This document shows, one piece after another, positions 33,892 to 43,308 of a DNA stretch of 64,000 bases. The stretch comes from Pseudomonadota bacterium (GTDB lineage Bacteria > Pseudomonadota > Gammaproteobacteria > Steroidobacterales > Steroidobacteraceae): positions 186,001 to 250,000 of the forward strand of contig JADIZR010000007.1 of the NCBI GenBank assembly GCA_016704655.1, read 5' to 3'. A model generated the notes under the pieces. That model did not search any database. It worked only from the letters and a program-made list of their open reading frames with translations, and had not been told where the DNA came from. Position numbers and translations under genes: made by a program. Position 1 is the first letter of the stretch; every line of letters starts with the position of its first letter.

Positions 33892-34743
33892 ATGAATTAT
33901 CGCCACGCGTTCCATGCGGGGAACTTCGCGGACGTGCTGAAGCACGTCGTGCTCATGATGCTCGTCGAGCACCTGAAGAAAAAGCCCGCGCCGTTCTTTT
34001 ACCTCGACACGCATGCCGGCGGCGGCACGTACGACTTGAGCCTCGGCGAATCCCAACGCAGCGGTGAGTACAAGAACGGCATCGGCCGGTTGCTCGAGTT
34101 TCCCGAAGCCGCGCTCGCGCCGGAACTCGCGGATTACGTGCGCCTGGTCAAGGCGTGCGCAGGGCCCGGTCGCAGCGCGATCACAGCATACCCAGGCTCG
34201 CCGACCATCGTCGGGAGAATGCGTCGCAACATCGATCGGCTGGTGCTCGCGGAAACGCATGCACGCGAAGCGCAGGCGCTGCGCTCCAGCCTGGGCTGGC
34301 AGAAACTCGTGTCGATTGTAGAAAGCGACGGTTACGCCGCGTTGAAGGCCCAGTTGCCGCCGCGCGAGAACCGCGGACTCGTGCTGATAGACCCACCCTT
34401 CGAGTCGGACACGGAGTTCGACCGCATCCTGTCCGCGCTCGAAACCGGTTACGAGCGCTGGCCGACCGGCACGTACTGCATCTGGTACCCGCTCACGGAA
34501 CGCGCGGCCCCGCTGCGTTTCCGCCGTAATCTCGAAGGTTCGGGTATCCGCAAGGTGCTCGACGTAACGCTGAGCGTGATGCCGGACGACGCGGCCGTGG
34601 GCCTGCGCGGTTCAGGCCTCGTGATCGTGAATCCGCCGTGGATGCTCGATGAACGGCTCGCGGAACTGCTGCCCGACCTGCACCGCCTGCTGGTGCCCGA
34701 CGGCGCGGGCGGTACGAGCGTGGAGTGGTGGATCGGCGAGTAG
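33892..34743 (+). CDS. rlmJ: 23S rRNA (adenine2030-N6)-methyltransferase RlmJ
   Basis: A 283-aa SAM-dependent enzyme that makes m6A2030 in 23S rRNA. The typical start MNYRHAFHAGNFADVLKHVV is followed by SAM-binding YLDTHAGGGTYDL. The catalytic N6-adenine motif is DPPF in LVLIDPPFESDTEF. Further family blocks are GTYCIWYPLTER, GSGLVIVNPPW and the C-terminal EWWI. It stands alone between the peptidase module and the AraC regulator. Loss in E. coli is mild, so it is not informative about lifestyle. Confidence 0.95.
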   Translation: MNYRHAFHAGNFADVLKHVVLMMLVEHLKKKPAPFFYLDTHAGGGTYDLSLGESQRSGEYKNGIGRLLEFPEAALAPELADYVRLVKACAGPGRSAITAYPGSPTIVGRMRRNIDRLVLAETHAREAQALRSSLGWQKLVSIVESDGYAALKAQLPPRENRGLVLIDPPFESDTEFDRILSALETGYERWPTGTYCIWYPLTERAAPLRFRRNLEGSGIRKVLDVTLSVMPDDAAVGLRGSGLVIVNPPWMLDERLAELLPDLHRLLVPDGAGGTSVEWWIGE

Positions 34744-34912
34744 AAGGAGTTAGGGGCGGCTCGGAAGATCGTGCCCGTCGTCGGATGACTTGCGCCAGTG
34801 CCGCGCTGATCGGGGTCAGGTTGCCAGCGATTCAGGGACACCGCTGAGGCGTCGCATTCTGCGAGCGAATATGACACATTGAGAACACGATCCGTCCAGG
34901 CACGCTGTGTCC

Positions 34913-35944
34913 ATGCAAGTGAATTTGCCCGCTTCGCATTCACAGGCGCACATCGCACCCTGTATCAACACGGGTCTGGCGGACTGGCATCGCATGATCT
35001 GCGATACGCCGTCCGAGCCAAACGCAAAAGCCGGCAGCGATATCTGCTTCATCAATTCCAGAATTTCTCCCCGGATCGGCTGCGGCACGCTGGACCTCGT
35101 TTCCTTCGACGACGATCTCATCCTGCTCGGCATGCGCGGGTACTTTCACGAGGACCTGAGCTATCAGGGCATCGGTGAGGGCTGGACCCGATTTCACTTC
35201 CGCAAGTCGGCGCGCACGCTGATGGAGTTCGACGGGATCGCGCCCAGCGAGCTTGAAGGACCGCTGTGCCAGATTCTTCATCAGCCAATAGGTGTCCCGG
35301 ACAAAGAGTGGATCGAGGGTCGCACGAGCCTCGACTGGGTCACTCTGATGATGCGTCCGAACCTGTTGGTGGAGCGCTTCAAGCTGGACTCCATCCGCCT
35401 CGCCGACCCGGTGCGCCGCCTCGCCTACGGGGCGGACGAGTTCCTGCTCGAGAACTGGTCCCTGTCCGCCGACATGATGTTGGCCATGGATCAGTTACTC
35501 GGCAATGCCTACTCCGGGGACCTCAGGCGGGTCCATCTCGAAGCCAAGACGATCGAACTGGTCTGCCTGATGTCGCGGGTGTTGAGCCATCGAACCGCGG
35601 AACAAGCCGCGGTCAAACTGCGACCGCGTGACATCGACGCCCTCCATGAAGTTCGCCGGACCCTGGCGCGCTCGCTGACCGAGCGCCCGAGCATCGAGGC
35701 GCTGGCCCGGCGCGTCGGCATCAATCGAAACAAGCTGACATTCGGTTTCAAGCACTTGTTCGACCAGACGATTTCGGAGTACTGCATCGAATCCCGCCTG
35801 CAGGCAGGCTGGCACCTGTTGCAGGAAACGACGCTGCCCGTTGCCGTGGTGGCCGAGAAAGTCGGCTACGCGCAGGCGGCCGCGTTCTCCACCGCGTTCC
35901 GGCAGCACTTCGGCGTCACGCCCAGATCCGTCCGGCGGCGCTGA
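34913..35944 (+). CDS. AraC/XylS family transcriptional regulator
   Basis: A 343-aa regulator. Residues ~1-235 form a sensor region without a recognised sub-family. Residues ~245-343 are the double HTH: SIEALARRVGINRNKLTFGF (first helix-turn-helix) and PVAVVAEKVGYAQAAAFSTA (second, with the FSTAFRQHFGVTP signature). The start is ATG 34913 (a GTG 6 nt earlier is possible). It is encoded just upstream of, and co-oriented with, a TonB receptor and hydrolase, so it probably controls them in response to an imported compound. Confidence 0.9.
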   Translation: MQVNLPASHSQAHIAPCINTGLADWHRMICDTPSEPNAKAGSDICFINSRISPRIGCGTLDLVSFDDDLILLGMRGYFHEDLSYQGIGEGWTRFHFRKSARTLMEFDGIAPSELEGPLCQILHQPIGVPDKEWIEGRTSLDWVTLMMRPNLLVERFKLDSIRLADPVRRLAYGADEFLLENWSLSADMMLAMDQLLGNAYSGDLRRVHLEAKTIELVCLMSRVLSHRTAEQAAVKLRPRDIDALHEVRRTLARSLTERPSIEALARRVGINRNKLTFGFKHLFDQTISEYCIESRLQAGWHLLQETTLPVAVVAEKVGYAQAAAFSTAFRQHFGVTPRSVRRR

Positions 35945-36091
35945 ACCTTTCGTTTCTGCCTCGCGCGCAAACAGTGTTGCCGGCACAAGAATAGAGTGCC
36001 GCGGGCGAACGTATCGCTCCCCACGAGCCCGTAGCTTTACGCGCTGGACCGACCTGCGGTCAGTCTCGCCGGCCTAGGTGTTGTCCTGCGC

Positions 36092-36109
36092 TGGCGAATC
36101 GATTCGCCA
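36092..36109. promoter_or_regulatory. 18-bp perfect palindrome before the TonB receptor gene
   Basis: TGGCGAATCGATTCGCCA is fully self-complementary and abuts the AGGAG ribosome-binding site (36111-36115) of the receptor gene. It could be a dimeric-repressor operator or an RNA hairpin limiting translation. Being palindromic, it is unlike an AraC direct-repeat site. Confidence 0.45.
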
Positions 36110-36121
36110 AAGGAGCCAGAC

Positions 36122-38338
36122 ATGAAAGCACGCCCGTTACCACCGCAAATTGAGCAGCAGTGGGCGACCCCAGCGGGTTGCCATAGCGTCCAGGTGATCT
36201 TGCCTCTGGTGATGGTCATGTTTTCGGCGCCGAGCTGGCCGCAAGCGGCACCAGGCGTGCTGGAGGAGATCGTGGTTACGGCGCGGCACCGTGACGAAAG
36301 CCTCCAGCGCGTACCCATTGCGATATCCGCGATCAATGGCGACGCGATCGCTGAGGCTCGTGAGACCACGTTACAGGGCCTCGAATTCTCGGTGCCGAAC
36401 CTGGTGTTCGGCGATACCGGCTCGTCGGGTGAGACGTTCATCGGCATTCGCGGCATCGGCGATTTCTCGCGCAATATCGGGTTCGATACCCGGGTGGGCG
36501 TGTATATCGACGGCGTCTTCGCCGGGCAATCCCTGGCGGTGGACCAGGGACTGGTCGACGTCCGGCAAATCGAAGTGCTGCGCGGGCCGCAAGGCACGCT
36601 GTTCGGCAAGAACAGTTCCTCCGGCGTCATCAACATTGTCAACAACCCACCCGTCCTCGGTGAACAGAGCGGCGAGTGGCGCTTGCGTGGCGGAAACCTC
36701 GACACCCTGGCCGGTTCGGGCGTCGCGAACCTTCCCCTGGGGGACACGGTCGCGGCGCGCGTTGCCGTCGTCGCGCAGCAGCAGGAGGGGTACATCGACA
36801 ACCTGTTCACTGGCGACAAACTGATGAGCAACGATCACATGCTGGGGCGTGCTCTCCTGCTCTTTCAGCCCAGCGATGCGCTCGATATCCACTTCTCCGT
36901 GGATGTCAGGAAGCAGCACAACGATTTGCTGTTTCTGGAACCTGATGCATCGTTTGAAAATGCGGCCGGCAATCCGCAGGCCGCGCCGGATTTAGTGGTG
37001 GACCAGGACGCCACGCTGATCGATGAGAACGACGGATGGGGCAGCAGCCTGACGGCGAATTACGCCTTCGACAGTGGCCTCGTGCTGACCTCGATCACGG
37101 GTTACCGCAGCGTCGATCGCAAGACCGGCAGCGACGAGGACGCCACCCGCGTCTTCACCCTGGATGCGCGTTACTTCGAGGACGATTTCCAGCACTTCAC
37201 CCAGGAGCTGCGGCTCGCCTCGCCCGACAAGGACCGCTTCCGCTATGTGCTGGGCGCCTTCTACTTCGACCAGGAAGCGAAGACGGACCGCGTGGTGGTG
37301 CTCGGTCCGGGCTTCGGCGGCCCGCCTCAGGGAATCGACGCCGCCGTCCAGGACTCGTCGGTGGATACCCGCAACTGGGCCTTGTTCGTCAACGCGAACT
37401 ACGACCTGACCGAGCAACTCACCTTGAGCGGCGGCATTCGCTACACCGACGAACAGAAAGATGCGGTGATCAGCCAGCGCGTCCTGCCGGGCTTCGGCCT
37501 GGCCGAAGTGATCGATGAATCGCCGGATCGCAGCGAGGATTACGTGACGGCCACCGCCAGCCTCCAGTACCAGGTGAGCGACGCCATCTCGACGTATTTC
37601 ACCTACGCCAGCGGTTACAAGAGCGGTGGTTTCAACGTCGACCTCGTCCGCACGCCGGACGACCTGCCGTATCAGGAAGAGACCGTCGACAGCTACGAGT
37701 TGGGCCTGAAATCCGACCTGCTGGACGGCCGCCTGCGGCTCAACCTGTCGGCGTTCTACGCCAAATACAACGACTACCAGGTGTTCCAGTTCCGCTTCGA
37801 CCCGTCCAGCGGAACCACCGCGTTGCTCGTCTCCAACGCGGCCTCGGTCACGACGCAGGGCTTCGAGATCGAAGGCACGGCATTGCTGCACGAAGATTTC
37901 AGTCTCAGTGTCGGGCTGGGTTATGACGATGCCACGTTCGACGATTTCCCGGGCGGCGCGGTCGATGCCGACACCGGCGCACTACTCAATGTGAAAGGTA
38001 ATGTCTTGCCGCGGGCGCCCGAGTGGACGGCCGACTTGACCGGGCGCTACCAGTTCACCGTGGGGTCAGTGGACAGCCGGCTGATGATCAACTATGCCTA
38101 TCGGGCCGAGCAATTCTTCAACCCCGACAACCGCGAGAACTCGCGGCAGGGCGGCTTCGGCTTGTTGAACGCCTCGCTTGATTGCGATATCAACAAGCGC
38201 TGGGGGGTGGGACTGTATGGCCGCAACCTGACGGACGAAACCTATCGCACCATGCGCGGCATCAGCTTCCTAGGGGTGCCTTTCAGCCTGTTCGGCCAGA
38301 CCCGGACCTACGGTGCGGAAGTCATTTTCCGCTATTGA
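36122..38338 (+). CDS. TonB-dependent outer-membrane receptor
   Basis: A 738-aa receptor. The export signal has an extended N-terminus (hydrophobic stretch VILPLVMVMFSAPSW). The TonB box/plug start is EEIVVTARHRDESLQRVPIA. The plug domain carries GIRGIGDFSRNIGFDTRVG and VEVLRGPQGTLFGKN-like IEVLRGPQGTLFGKNSSSG. The 22-stranded barrel ends with LFGQTRTYGAEVIFRY (terminal aromatic). The plug resembles receptors of Sphingomonas/Xanthomonad type for carbohydrates or hydrophobic compounds rather than siderophores, but the ligand cannot be assigned. It is followed 11 nt later by the hydrolase and acyl-CoA synthetase genes, likely one operon. Confidence 0.93.
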   Translation: MKARPLPPQIEQQWATPAGCHSVQVILPLVMVMFSAPSWPQAAPGVLEEIVVTARHRDESLQRVPIAISAINGDAIAEARETTLQGLEFSVPNLVFGDTGSSGETFIGIRGIGDFSRNIGFDTRVGVYIDGVFAGQSLAVDQGLVDVRQIEVLRGPQGTLFGKNSSSGVINIVNNPPVLGEQSGEWRLRGGNLDTLAGSGVANLPLGDTVAARVAVVAQQQEGYIDNLFTGDKLMSNDHMLGRALLLFQPSDALDIHFSVDVRKQHNDLLFLEPDASFENAAGNPQAAPDLVVDQDATLIDENDGWGSSLTANYAFDSGLVLTSITGYRSVDRKTGSDEDATRVFTLDARYFEDDFQHFTQELRLASPDKDRFRYVLGAFYFDQEAKTDRVVVLGPGFGGPPQGIDAAVQDSSVDTRNWALFVNANYDLTEQLTLSGGIRYTDEQKDAVISQRVLPGFGLAEVIDESPDRSEDYVTATASLQYQVSDAISTYFTYASGYKSGGFNVDLVRTPDDLPYQEETVDSYELGLKSDLLDGRLRLNLSAFYAKYNDYQVFQFRFDPSSGTTALLVSNAASVTTQGFEIEGTALLHEDFSLSVGLGYDDATFDDFPGGAVDADTGALLNVKGNVLPRAPEWTADLTGRYQFTVGSVDSRLMINYAYRAEQFFNPDNRENSRQGGFGLLNASLDCDINKRWGVGLYGRNLTDETYRTMRGISFLGVPFSLFGQTRTYGAEVIFRY

Positions 38339-38349
38339 TAGCGACCGAT

Positions 38350-39702
38350 ATGAAACTCCACCTCCGGCGAGTGTCAGCGCGACGCAGCTGGCTCGCCGGC
38401 GCACCAGCTGCGCTGCTGTGGTGCGTCTCTTCGTTGGCGGCGCCGGAGGCGGACGCAGCCGGCGCTGCCGCCCGGGCGCCGACGGTGCTGACGTTTGCCG
38501 CCATCGTTGACGGTACCGGCGAACCCGTCGCCGGTCGGGAAATCGTCGTCGAGCACGGTGTCATCGTGGCCATTGGGGAATCGCTAGCCGAACGCTACCC
38601 TGGCGCCCGGCGCGTCGACCTCAGCGGTCTCACCGCCATTCCCGGGCTGATCGATACCCACGTCCATATCACCTACGGATTGAGCGGCCCGTCCCGGGGC
38701 GACGCCTGGCATCAGTTGCTGCAGGAAACGCCGGCACCGGAGCGTCTGGTGGCGTCCATCGGCCACGCGGCAAAGATGCTCGAGATCGGCGTCACGACGG
38801 CCCGTGACCTGTTTGCGCTCGATCACGTGGATTTCTACCTGCGAGAACTGATCGAACGTGGGATTGTGCCCGGCCCGAGGCTGTTTCTTTCCGGCACCGG
38901 TATTCATCCGCTGGTGATGCCGGTGGCGACCAGCGGCACGGAGGCGGAGCGGATCTCCAGTCTCAGCCAGCGTGCCCGCGACGTCGCCGACAGTGGTGCG
39001 GCCTGGCTGAAGATTTTCGCCACCACTGGAACCGGGTCCGATCTGAGCGGTCAGCGCGTCTACCACTACCCCGAGATCAAGGCTGCGACCGACATCGCGC
39101 ACGCAAGGGGATTGCAAGTGGCAGTGCACGCGTACGGCCCGGCGGCCGTGCCCGATGCGATTCGGGCCGGGGTGGATTCGATCGAGCACGCAGTTGATGT
39201 CGATGATGAGTCGTTGCGCGCCTGGGCCGCCAGCGGAATTTTCTACGTACCGACCATCGATCACAACCGCTACTACGCCGACCATCGTGAGGAGTACGGC
39301 TATGATGACGGTGCCGAGCGCGCGCTGCGTGCCTTCATTTCCAGGAATGTGGCCATGTTGCGGCGCGCCCATGAGGCCGGCGTACCCGTTGCCATGGGCT
39401 CGGATGCGGTGATGACCATGTTCGGCGAGAACACCCGCGAACTCGAATGGTTCGTCGCCGCGGGCATGACGCCCGGCGAAGCGCTGCGGGCGGCGACGCT
39501 CAACGGCGCGCAGTTGCTGGGCCAGCAGGATCGCCTCGGGCGACTGGCACCCGGCTTCGCGGCCGATATCGTCGCCGTCACCGGCCAGCCCCTGACCGAC
39601 ATCCGGGCGGTCACACGGCAGGTTGTCTGGGTGATGAAGGCGGGCGAGGTCATGGTCGACAAGCGACGAACCGGAAATCCAGTTCCTCCGCGTGGAAAGT
39701 AG
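38350..39702 (+). CDS. Exported amidohydrolase (imidazolonepropionase/prolidase-like)
   Basis: A 450-aa metal-dependent hydrolase of the amidohydrolase superfamily. A signal peptide (RSWLAGAPAALLWCVSSLAA) directs export. The metal-site residues are in order: DTHVHITYG (HxH), WLKIFATTG (Lys), VAVHAYG (His), SIEHAVDVDD (His) and AMGSDAV (Asp). Relatives cleave dipeptides, lactones or cyclic amides. Being periplasmic and next to a TonB receptor, it may process the imported ligand. It starts at ATG 38350, 11 nt after the receptor stop, and overlaps the next gene by 11 nt. Confidence 0.88.
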   Translation: MKLHLRRVSARRSWLAGAPAALLWCVSSLAAPEADAAGAAARAPTVLTFAAIVDGTGEPVAGREIVVEHGVIVAIGESLAERYPGARRVDLSGLTAIPGLIDTHVHITYGLSGPSRGDAWHQLLQETPAPERLVASIGHAAKMLEIGVTTARDLFALDHVDFYLRELIERGIVPGPRLFLSGTGIHPLVMPVATSGTEAERISSLSQRARDVADSGAAWLKIFATTGTGSDLSGQRVYHYPEIKAATDIAHARGLQVAVHAYGPAAVPDAIRAGVDSIEHAVDVDDESLRAWAASGIFYVPTIDHNRYYADHREEYGYDDGAERALRAFISRNVAMLRRAHEAGVPVAMGSDAVMTMFGENTRELEWFVAAGMTPGEALRAATLNGAQLLGQQDRLGRLAPGFAADIVAVTGQPLTDIRAVTRQVVWVMKAGEVMVDKRRTGNPVPPRGK

Positions 39703-41389
39703 CCTGCAACTGTCCGAGGACGCGGGGCCAGTGGACGAGCCACTCATCCACGAGACCATCGGCGACCTGTTCAACCGCATGGCCCGCATCCACGCCGAAC
39801 GCGAGGCACTCGTCGTTCGCCACCAGGGTATCCGCTGGAGCTATGGGGAGCTGGCGGAACGCGTCGAGGCACTGGCGACGGGGCTGCTGTCGCTCGGCCT
39901 CGAGCGTGGCGACCGGGTCGGCATCTGGGCCCCAAACTGCGCGGAGTGGCTGCTGACGCAAGTCGCCACCGCCCGGGCCGGACTGGTCCTGGTGAACATC
40001 AATCCCGCCTACCGCGGCTTCGAACTCGAGTACTCGATCAACAAGGTGGGCTGCCGGGTCTTGATTCTGGCACCCGCGGTCAAGACCAGCGATTACCTGC
40101 AGATCGTGAACGACCTCGCCCCCGAGCTTTGCTCGAGTGCGCCGGGCGACTCGCACGCGGCCGCGCTACCCGAGCTGCGCGCGGTGATCCGCTTGGGGAG
40201 CGAGCGAACACCCGGCATGCTCAACTTCGCTGATGTCTGCGCGGCGGGCACGCCGGCCGACCGACAGCGGCTCGATGCAATTGCCGCCTCGCTTGACCCC
40301 GGGGACGCGATCAACATCCAGTTCACTTCCGGCACGACAGGCTCGCCGAAGGGTGCAACACTCACGCACCGCAATATCCTCAACAACGGCTATTTCGTAG
40401 GACATGCGCTCCAGCTGCAAGAACGCGACCGCGTCTGCATTCCAGTGCCGCTGTACCACTGTTTCGGTATGGTGATGGGTAACCTCGCCTGCATCGCCCA
40501 CGGCGCAACGATGGTGTACCCCGCTGAAGTATTCGACCCGCTGGCAACGCTGCAGACCGTGCAACTGGAATGTTGCACCGCGCTCTACGGCGTGCCGACC
40601 ATGTTTATTGCCCTGCTCGATCATCCGCAGTTCGGCAGTTTCGACCTCTCGCGCTTGCGCACGGGGATCATGGCCGGCGCGCCCTGCCCGGTCGAGGTCA
40701 TGAATCGAGTGGCGAAGGACATGCACATGAGCGAGGTCACGATCGCTTACGGCATGACCGAAACCTCGCCGGTCTCCACGCAAACCGCAGTGGACGATCC
40801 GCTCGAGATACGAGTGTCGACGGTTGGCCGCGTGCACCCGCACGTAGCAATCAAGATCGTCGACCCGACGCGAAGGACTGTTGCGCGGGGCAAGCCGGGG
40901 GAGTTGTGCACGAAGGGCTACTCGGTGATGCGTGGCTACTGGAACGATGATGCCCGCACCGGCGAGGCCATCGACGCCGATGGCTGGATGCACACCGGTG
41001 ACCTCGCCACCATGGACGCGCAGGGCTACGTGAACATCGTGGGTCGCATAAAGGACATGGTCATCCGCGGCGGCGAGAATGTTTACCCTCGGGAGGTCGA
41101 GGAGTTCCTGTACCGTCATCCCGGAGTTCAGGATGTGCAGGTCATCGGCGTGCCGGACCTGAAATATGGCGAGGAGCTGTGCGCGTGGATCAAGCTGCGC
41201 CCGAACGTGCAGGCGACCGAGGAGGAGATCCGCGAGTTCTGCCGCGACCGCATCGCACACTATAAGATCCCGCGACACGTTCGCTTCGTCGACGCGTTCC
41301 CGATGACTATCACGGGCAAGATCCAGAAATACCTGATGCGCAAGCAGATGATCGAGGAACTGGGACATCCGACGGGCAACTCCGACTAA
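39692..41389 (+). CDS. AMP-dependent (fatty) acyl-CoA synthetase
   Basis: A 565-aa ligase that adenylates a carboxylate and transfers it to CoA. The P-loop is IQFTSGTTGSPKGATLTHRN. Motif A5 is YGMTETSPVS, the hinge is DGWMHTGDLA and GRIKDMVIRGGENVYPREVE, and the catalytic Lys is in MTITGKIQKYLMR. It resembles medium-chain/FadD-like enzymes used for fatty or aromatic acids. It starts with GTG, overlapping the hydrolase gene by 11 nt, so translational coupling is likely. It would activate an acid released by the upstream hydrolase, though the substrate is unknown. Confidence 0.92.
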   Translation: MESSLQLSEDAGPVDEPLIHETIGDLFNRMARIHAEREALVVRHQGIRWSYGELAERVEALATGLLSLGLERGDRVGIWAPNCAEWLLTQVATARAGLVLVNINPAYRGFELEYSINKVGCRVLILAPAVKTSDYLQIVNDLAPELCSSAPGDSHAAALPELRAVIRLGSERTPGMLNFADVCAAGTPADRQRLDAIAASLDPGDAINIQFTSGTTGSPKGATLTHRNILNNGYFVGHALQLQERDRVCIPVPLYHCFGMVMGNLACIAHGATMVYPAEVFDPLATLQTVQLECCTALYGVPTMFIALLDHPQFGSFDLSRLRTGIMAGAPCPVEVMNRVAKDMHMSEVTIAYGMTETSPVSTQTAVDDPLEIRVSTVGRVHPHVAIKIVDPTRRTVARGKPGELCTKGYSVMRGYWNDDARTGEAIDADGWMHTGDLATMDAQGYVNIVGRIKDMVIRGGENVYPREVEEFLYRHPGVQDVQVIGVPDLKYGEELCAWIKLRPNVQATEEEIREFCRDRIAHYKIPRHVRFVDAFPMTITGKIQKYLMRKQMIEELGHPTGNSD

Positions 41390-41408
41390 CCCCTATCCCC
41401 TTCCCCTC
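41379..41408. repeat. C-rich heptad repeat R3
   Basis: CTCCGACTAA followed by CCCCTATCCCCTTCCCCTCA. It equals R1 (11767-11806) less one 7-nt unit. It covers the convergent 3' ends of the acyl-CoA synthetase gene (stop TAA inside the leader) and tag (the last codons VRGRG and stop are read from the repeat). Confidence 0.75.
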
Positions 41409-42115
41409 ACTTCCGCATGCCTGAAACACGTCACCACGTGATCATTCACCATCCCCGTCGCCTGCATGTGTGCATACATGATCGTGGAACCCACGAACTT
41501 GAAGCCACGTCGCTGCAGGTCCTTGCTGAACGCATCCGACTCCGGCGAAGTCGCCGGCACCTGTGACATCTCGCGCCAGCGATTCACGATCGGCTGGCCG
41601 CCGACGAACTGCCAGCTGTAGGCCGCGAAGCTGCCAAACTCTTCCTGCACTTCGAGAAAGCAGCGCGCGTTGGTGATCGCGGCCGCGACCTTGAGCCGGT
41701 TGCGCACGATGCCCGGGAACTGCAGCAGCTTCTCGACCTTGCGCGCATCGAACTTCGCCACCTGCACCGGATCGAAATCGGCAAACGATTCGCGGTACCC
41801 CTCGCGCTTGCGCAGGATCGTCGACCAGCTGAGGCCCGCCTGCGCGCCCTCGAGGATCAGGAACTCGAACAGCCGCCGATCGTCGTGAACGGGAACTCCC
41901 CACTCCTGGTCGTGATAGGCGATGTATTCCGCGCTCATGCCGGAATAGGACCAGCCGCACCGGGGTCGCCCATCGGGGGCCAAAGACGCCGACTGAACCG
42001 CACTTGCCTTGGGCGTCTTGACCCTGGCAACGGGCTTCCGGGTGGCCTTGGCGGCGGGAGTCTTTGCTCGGCCAGGGGCTGCAGGCAGTCGGGTCGAACG
42101 GGTTTTCGTGCTCAT
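41393..42115 (-). CDS. tag: DNA-3-methyladenine glycosylase I
   Basis: A 240-aa base-excision enzyme removing 3-methyladenine. The catalytic domain starts at about residue 51: RCGWSYSGMSAEYIAYHDQEWGVP contains the zinc-binding Cys and His. LFEFLILEGAQAGLSWSTIL, GIVRNRLKVAAAITNA, FKFVGSTIMYAHMQATGMVN and the C-terminal DHVVTCFRH (second zinc His/Cys pair) are conserved. Unusual is the Lys/Arg/Ala/Pro-rich extension (residues 1-50), probably a DNA-binding tail. The C-terminal VRGRG comes from the repeat tract. It is convergent with the acyl-CoA synthetase gene. Confidence 0.94.
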   Translation of the reverse strand: MSTKTRSTRLPAAPGRAKTPAAKATRKPVARVKTPKASAVQSASLAPDGRPRCGWSYSGMSAEYIAYHDQEWGVPVHDDRRLFEFLILEGAQAGLSWSTILRKREGYRESFADFDPVQVAKFDARKVEKLLQFPGIVRNRLKVAAAITNARCFLEVQEEFGSFAAYSWQFVGGQPIVNRWREMSQVPATSPESDAFSKDLQRRGFKFVGSTIMYAHMQATGMVNDHVVTCFRHAEVRGRG

Positions 42116-42154
42116 ACGCGGATTCTGCCCTTGACGATACGGCTATTGCGTTCT

Positions 42155-42183
42155 TTTCGCGGCCGGTCCCGCTCGGGTATAAA
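42155..42183 (+). promoter_or_regulatory. Possible hemB promoter
   Basis: TATAAA (42178-42183) is a good -10 box in otherwise GC-rich DNA. The box 17 nt upstream, TTTCGC (42155-42160), is a weak -35. The hemB ATG lies 34 nt downstream of the -10. Confidence 0.4.
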
Positions 42184-42216
42184 GTCCGGATTCCGATCAA
42201 AAAAGCGCCCGCCTCC

Positions 42217-43233
42217 ATGACCCACCCCGACGCCCCCGGCCAGTTCCCTCGTGTCCGCATGCGCCGCATGCGCCGCGACGCTTTCTCGCGCCGCATGATG
42301 CGGGAGACGGTGCTGACGCCGGACGATTTCATCTTTCCCGTGTTCGTCATGGAAGGCACGAAGCAGCGCGTGGCCATCCCGTCGATGCCGGGCATCGAGC
42401 GCGTGTCGGTGGATGAGCTGGTCCGCGAGGCCGAGGCAGTCGCGCGCCTCGGCATCCCGGCACTCGCCCTCTTCCCGGTCACGCCGCTCGAGGTGAAGAG
42501 CCTCGACGGCCGTGAAGCCTGGAACCCCGATGGCCTGGCACAACGTGCCGTGCGTGCGATCAAGAAAGCCGTGCCGGAACTCGGCGTGGTGACCGACGTC
42601 GCGCTCGATCCTTTCACCACCCACGGCCAGGACGGCATCGTCGATGGGACCGGGTACGTCATGAACGACGTGACTGTCGCCGCGCTCGTGCAGCAGGGCC
42701 TCTCGCATGCCGAGGCGGGCGCAGATGTCGTGGCTCCCTCCGACATGATGGACGGCCGCATCGGTGCACTGCGCGACGCGCTCGAATCCGCGGGCCACAT
42801 CCACACGCGCATCCTCGCCTACTCCGCCAAGTACGCATCGAGCTACTACGGCCCGTTCCGGGATGCGGTGGGCTCGGCCGGCAACCTCGGCAAGGGCAAC
42901 AAGTACAACTACCAGATGGATCCGTGCAATTCGGACGAGGCGCTGCGCGAAGTCGAGCTCGACCTCGCCGAAGGCGCGGACATGGTGATGGTGAAGCCCG
43001 GCATGCCGTACCTCGACATCGTGCGCCGCGTAAAAGATCGCTTCGGCGCGCCGACGTTCGTGTACCAGGTCAGCGGCGAGTACGCGATGCACATGGCGGC
43101 GGCACAGAACGGCTGGCTCGACGAGCGCGCGGTCGCACTGGAATCGCTCAGCAGCATCAAGCGAGCGGGCGCCGACGGGATCCTGACCTATTTTGCGAAG
43201 CGTGCGGCAGAATGGCTCAACGAAGGACGCTAG
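42217..43233 (+). CDS. hemB: Delta-aminolevulinic acid dehydratase (porphobilinogen synthase)
   Basis: A 338-aa enzyme joining two ALA molecules to porphobilinogen. The Schiff-base lysines lie in ILAYSAKYASSYYGPFR and MVMVKPGMPYLDI. The metal region reads DVALDPFTTHGQDGIVD, without the Cys triad, which marks the Mg2+-type rather than the zinc-type enzyme. The allosteric-type Arg-rich N-terminus (RVRMRRMRRDAFSRRM) is present. The start is ATG 42217 after a TATAAA box; the longer open frame from 42064 overlaps tag and is rejected. Confidence 0.96.
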   Translation: MTHPDAPGQFPRVRMRRMRRDAFSRRMMRETVLTPDDFIFPVFVMEGTKQRVAIPSMPGIERVSVDELVREAEAVARLGIPALALFPVTPLEVKSLDGREAWNPDGLAQRAVRAIKKAVPELGVVTDVALDPFTTHGQDGIVDGTGYVMNDVTVAALVQQGLSHAEAGADVVAPSDMMDGRIGALRDALESAGHIHTRILAYSAKYASSYYGPFRDAVGSAGNLGKGNKYNYQMDPCNSDEALREVELDLAEGADMVMVKPGMPYLDIVRRVKDRFGAPTFVYQVSGEYAMHMAAAQNGWLDERAVALESLSSIKRAGADGILTYFAKRAAEWLNEGR

Positions 43234-43266
43234 CGACCGGAGGTCTGGTCGGGCACCAAATCGCCA

Positions 43267-43308
43267 CTGCACCTCCGACTAATCCCTAACCCCCATCCCC
43301 TATCCCCT
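43267..43308. repeat. C-rich heptad repeat R2 (G-quadruplex-prone on minus strand)
   Basis: CTGCACCTCCGACTAA followed by TCCCTAACCCCCATCCCC and TATCCCCT, ending at the base before the aroE ATG. It replaces any normal ribosome-binding site for aroE. The complement has five G runs of 3-5 with 2-3-nt loops. Confidence 0.75.

Noticed and set aside
35945..36121. AraC-type operator at the TonB receptor promoter
   Set aside because: No convincing direct repeats were found; only the palindrome at 36092-36109 stands out.
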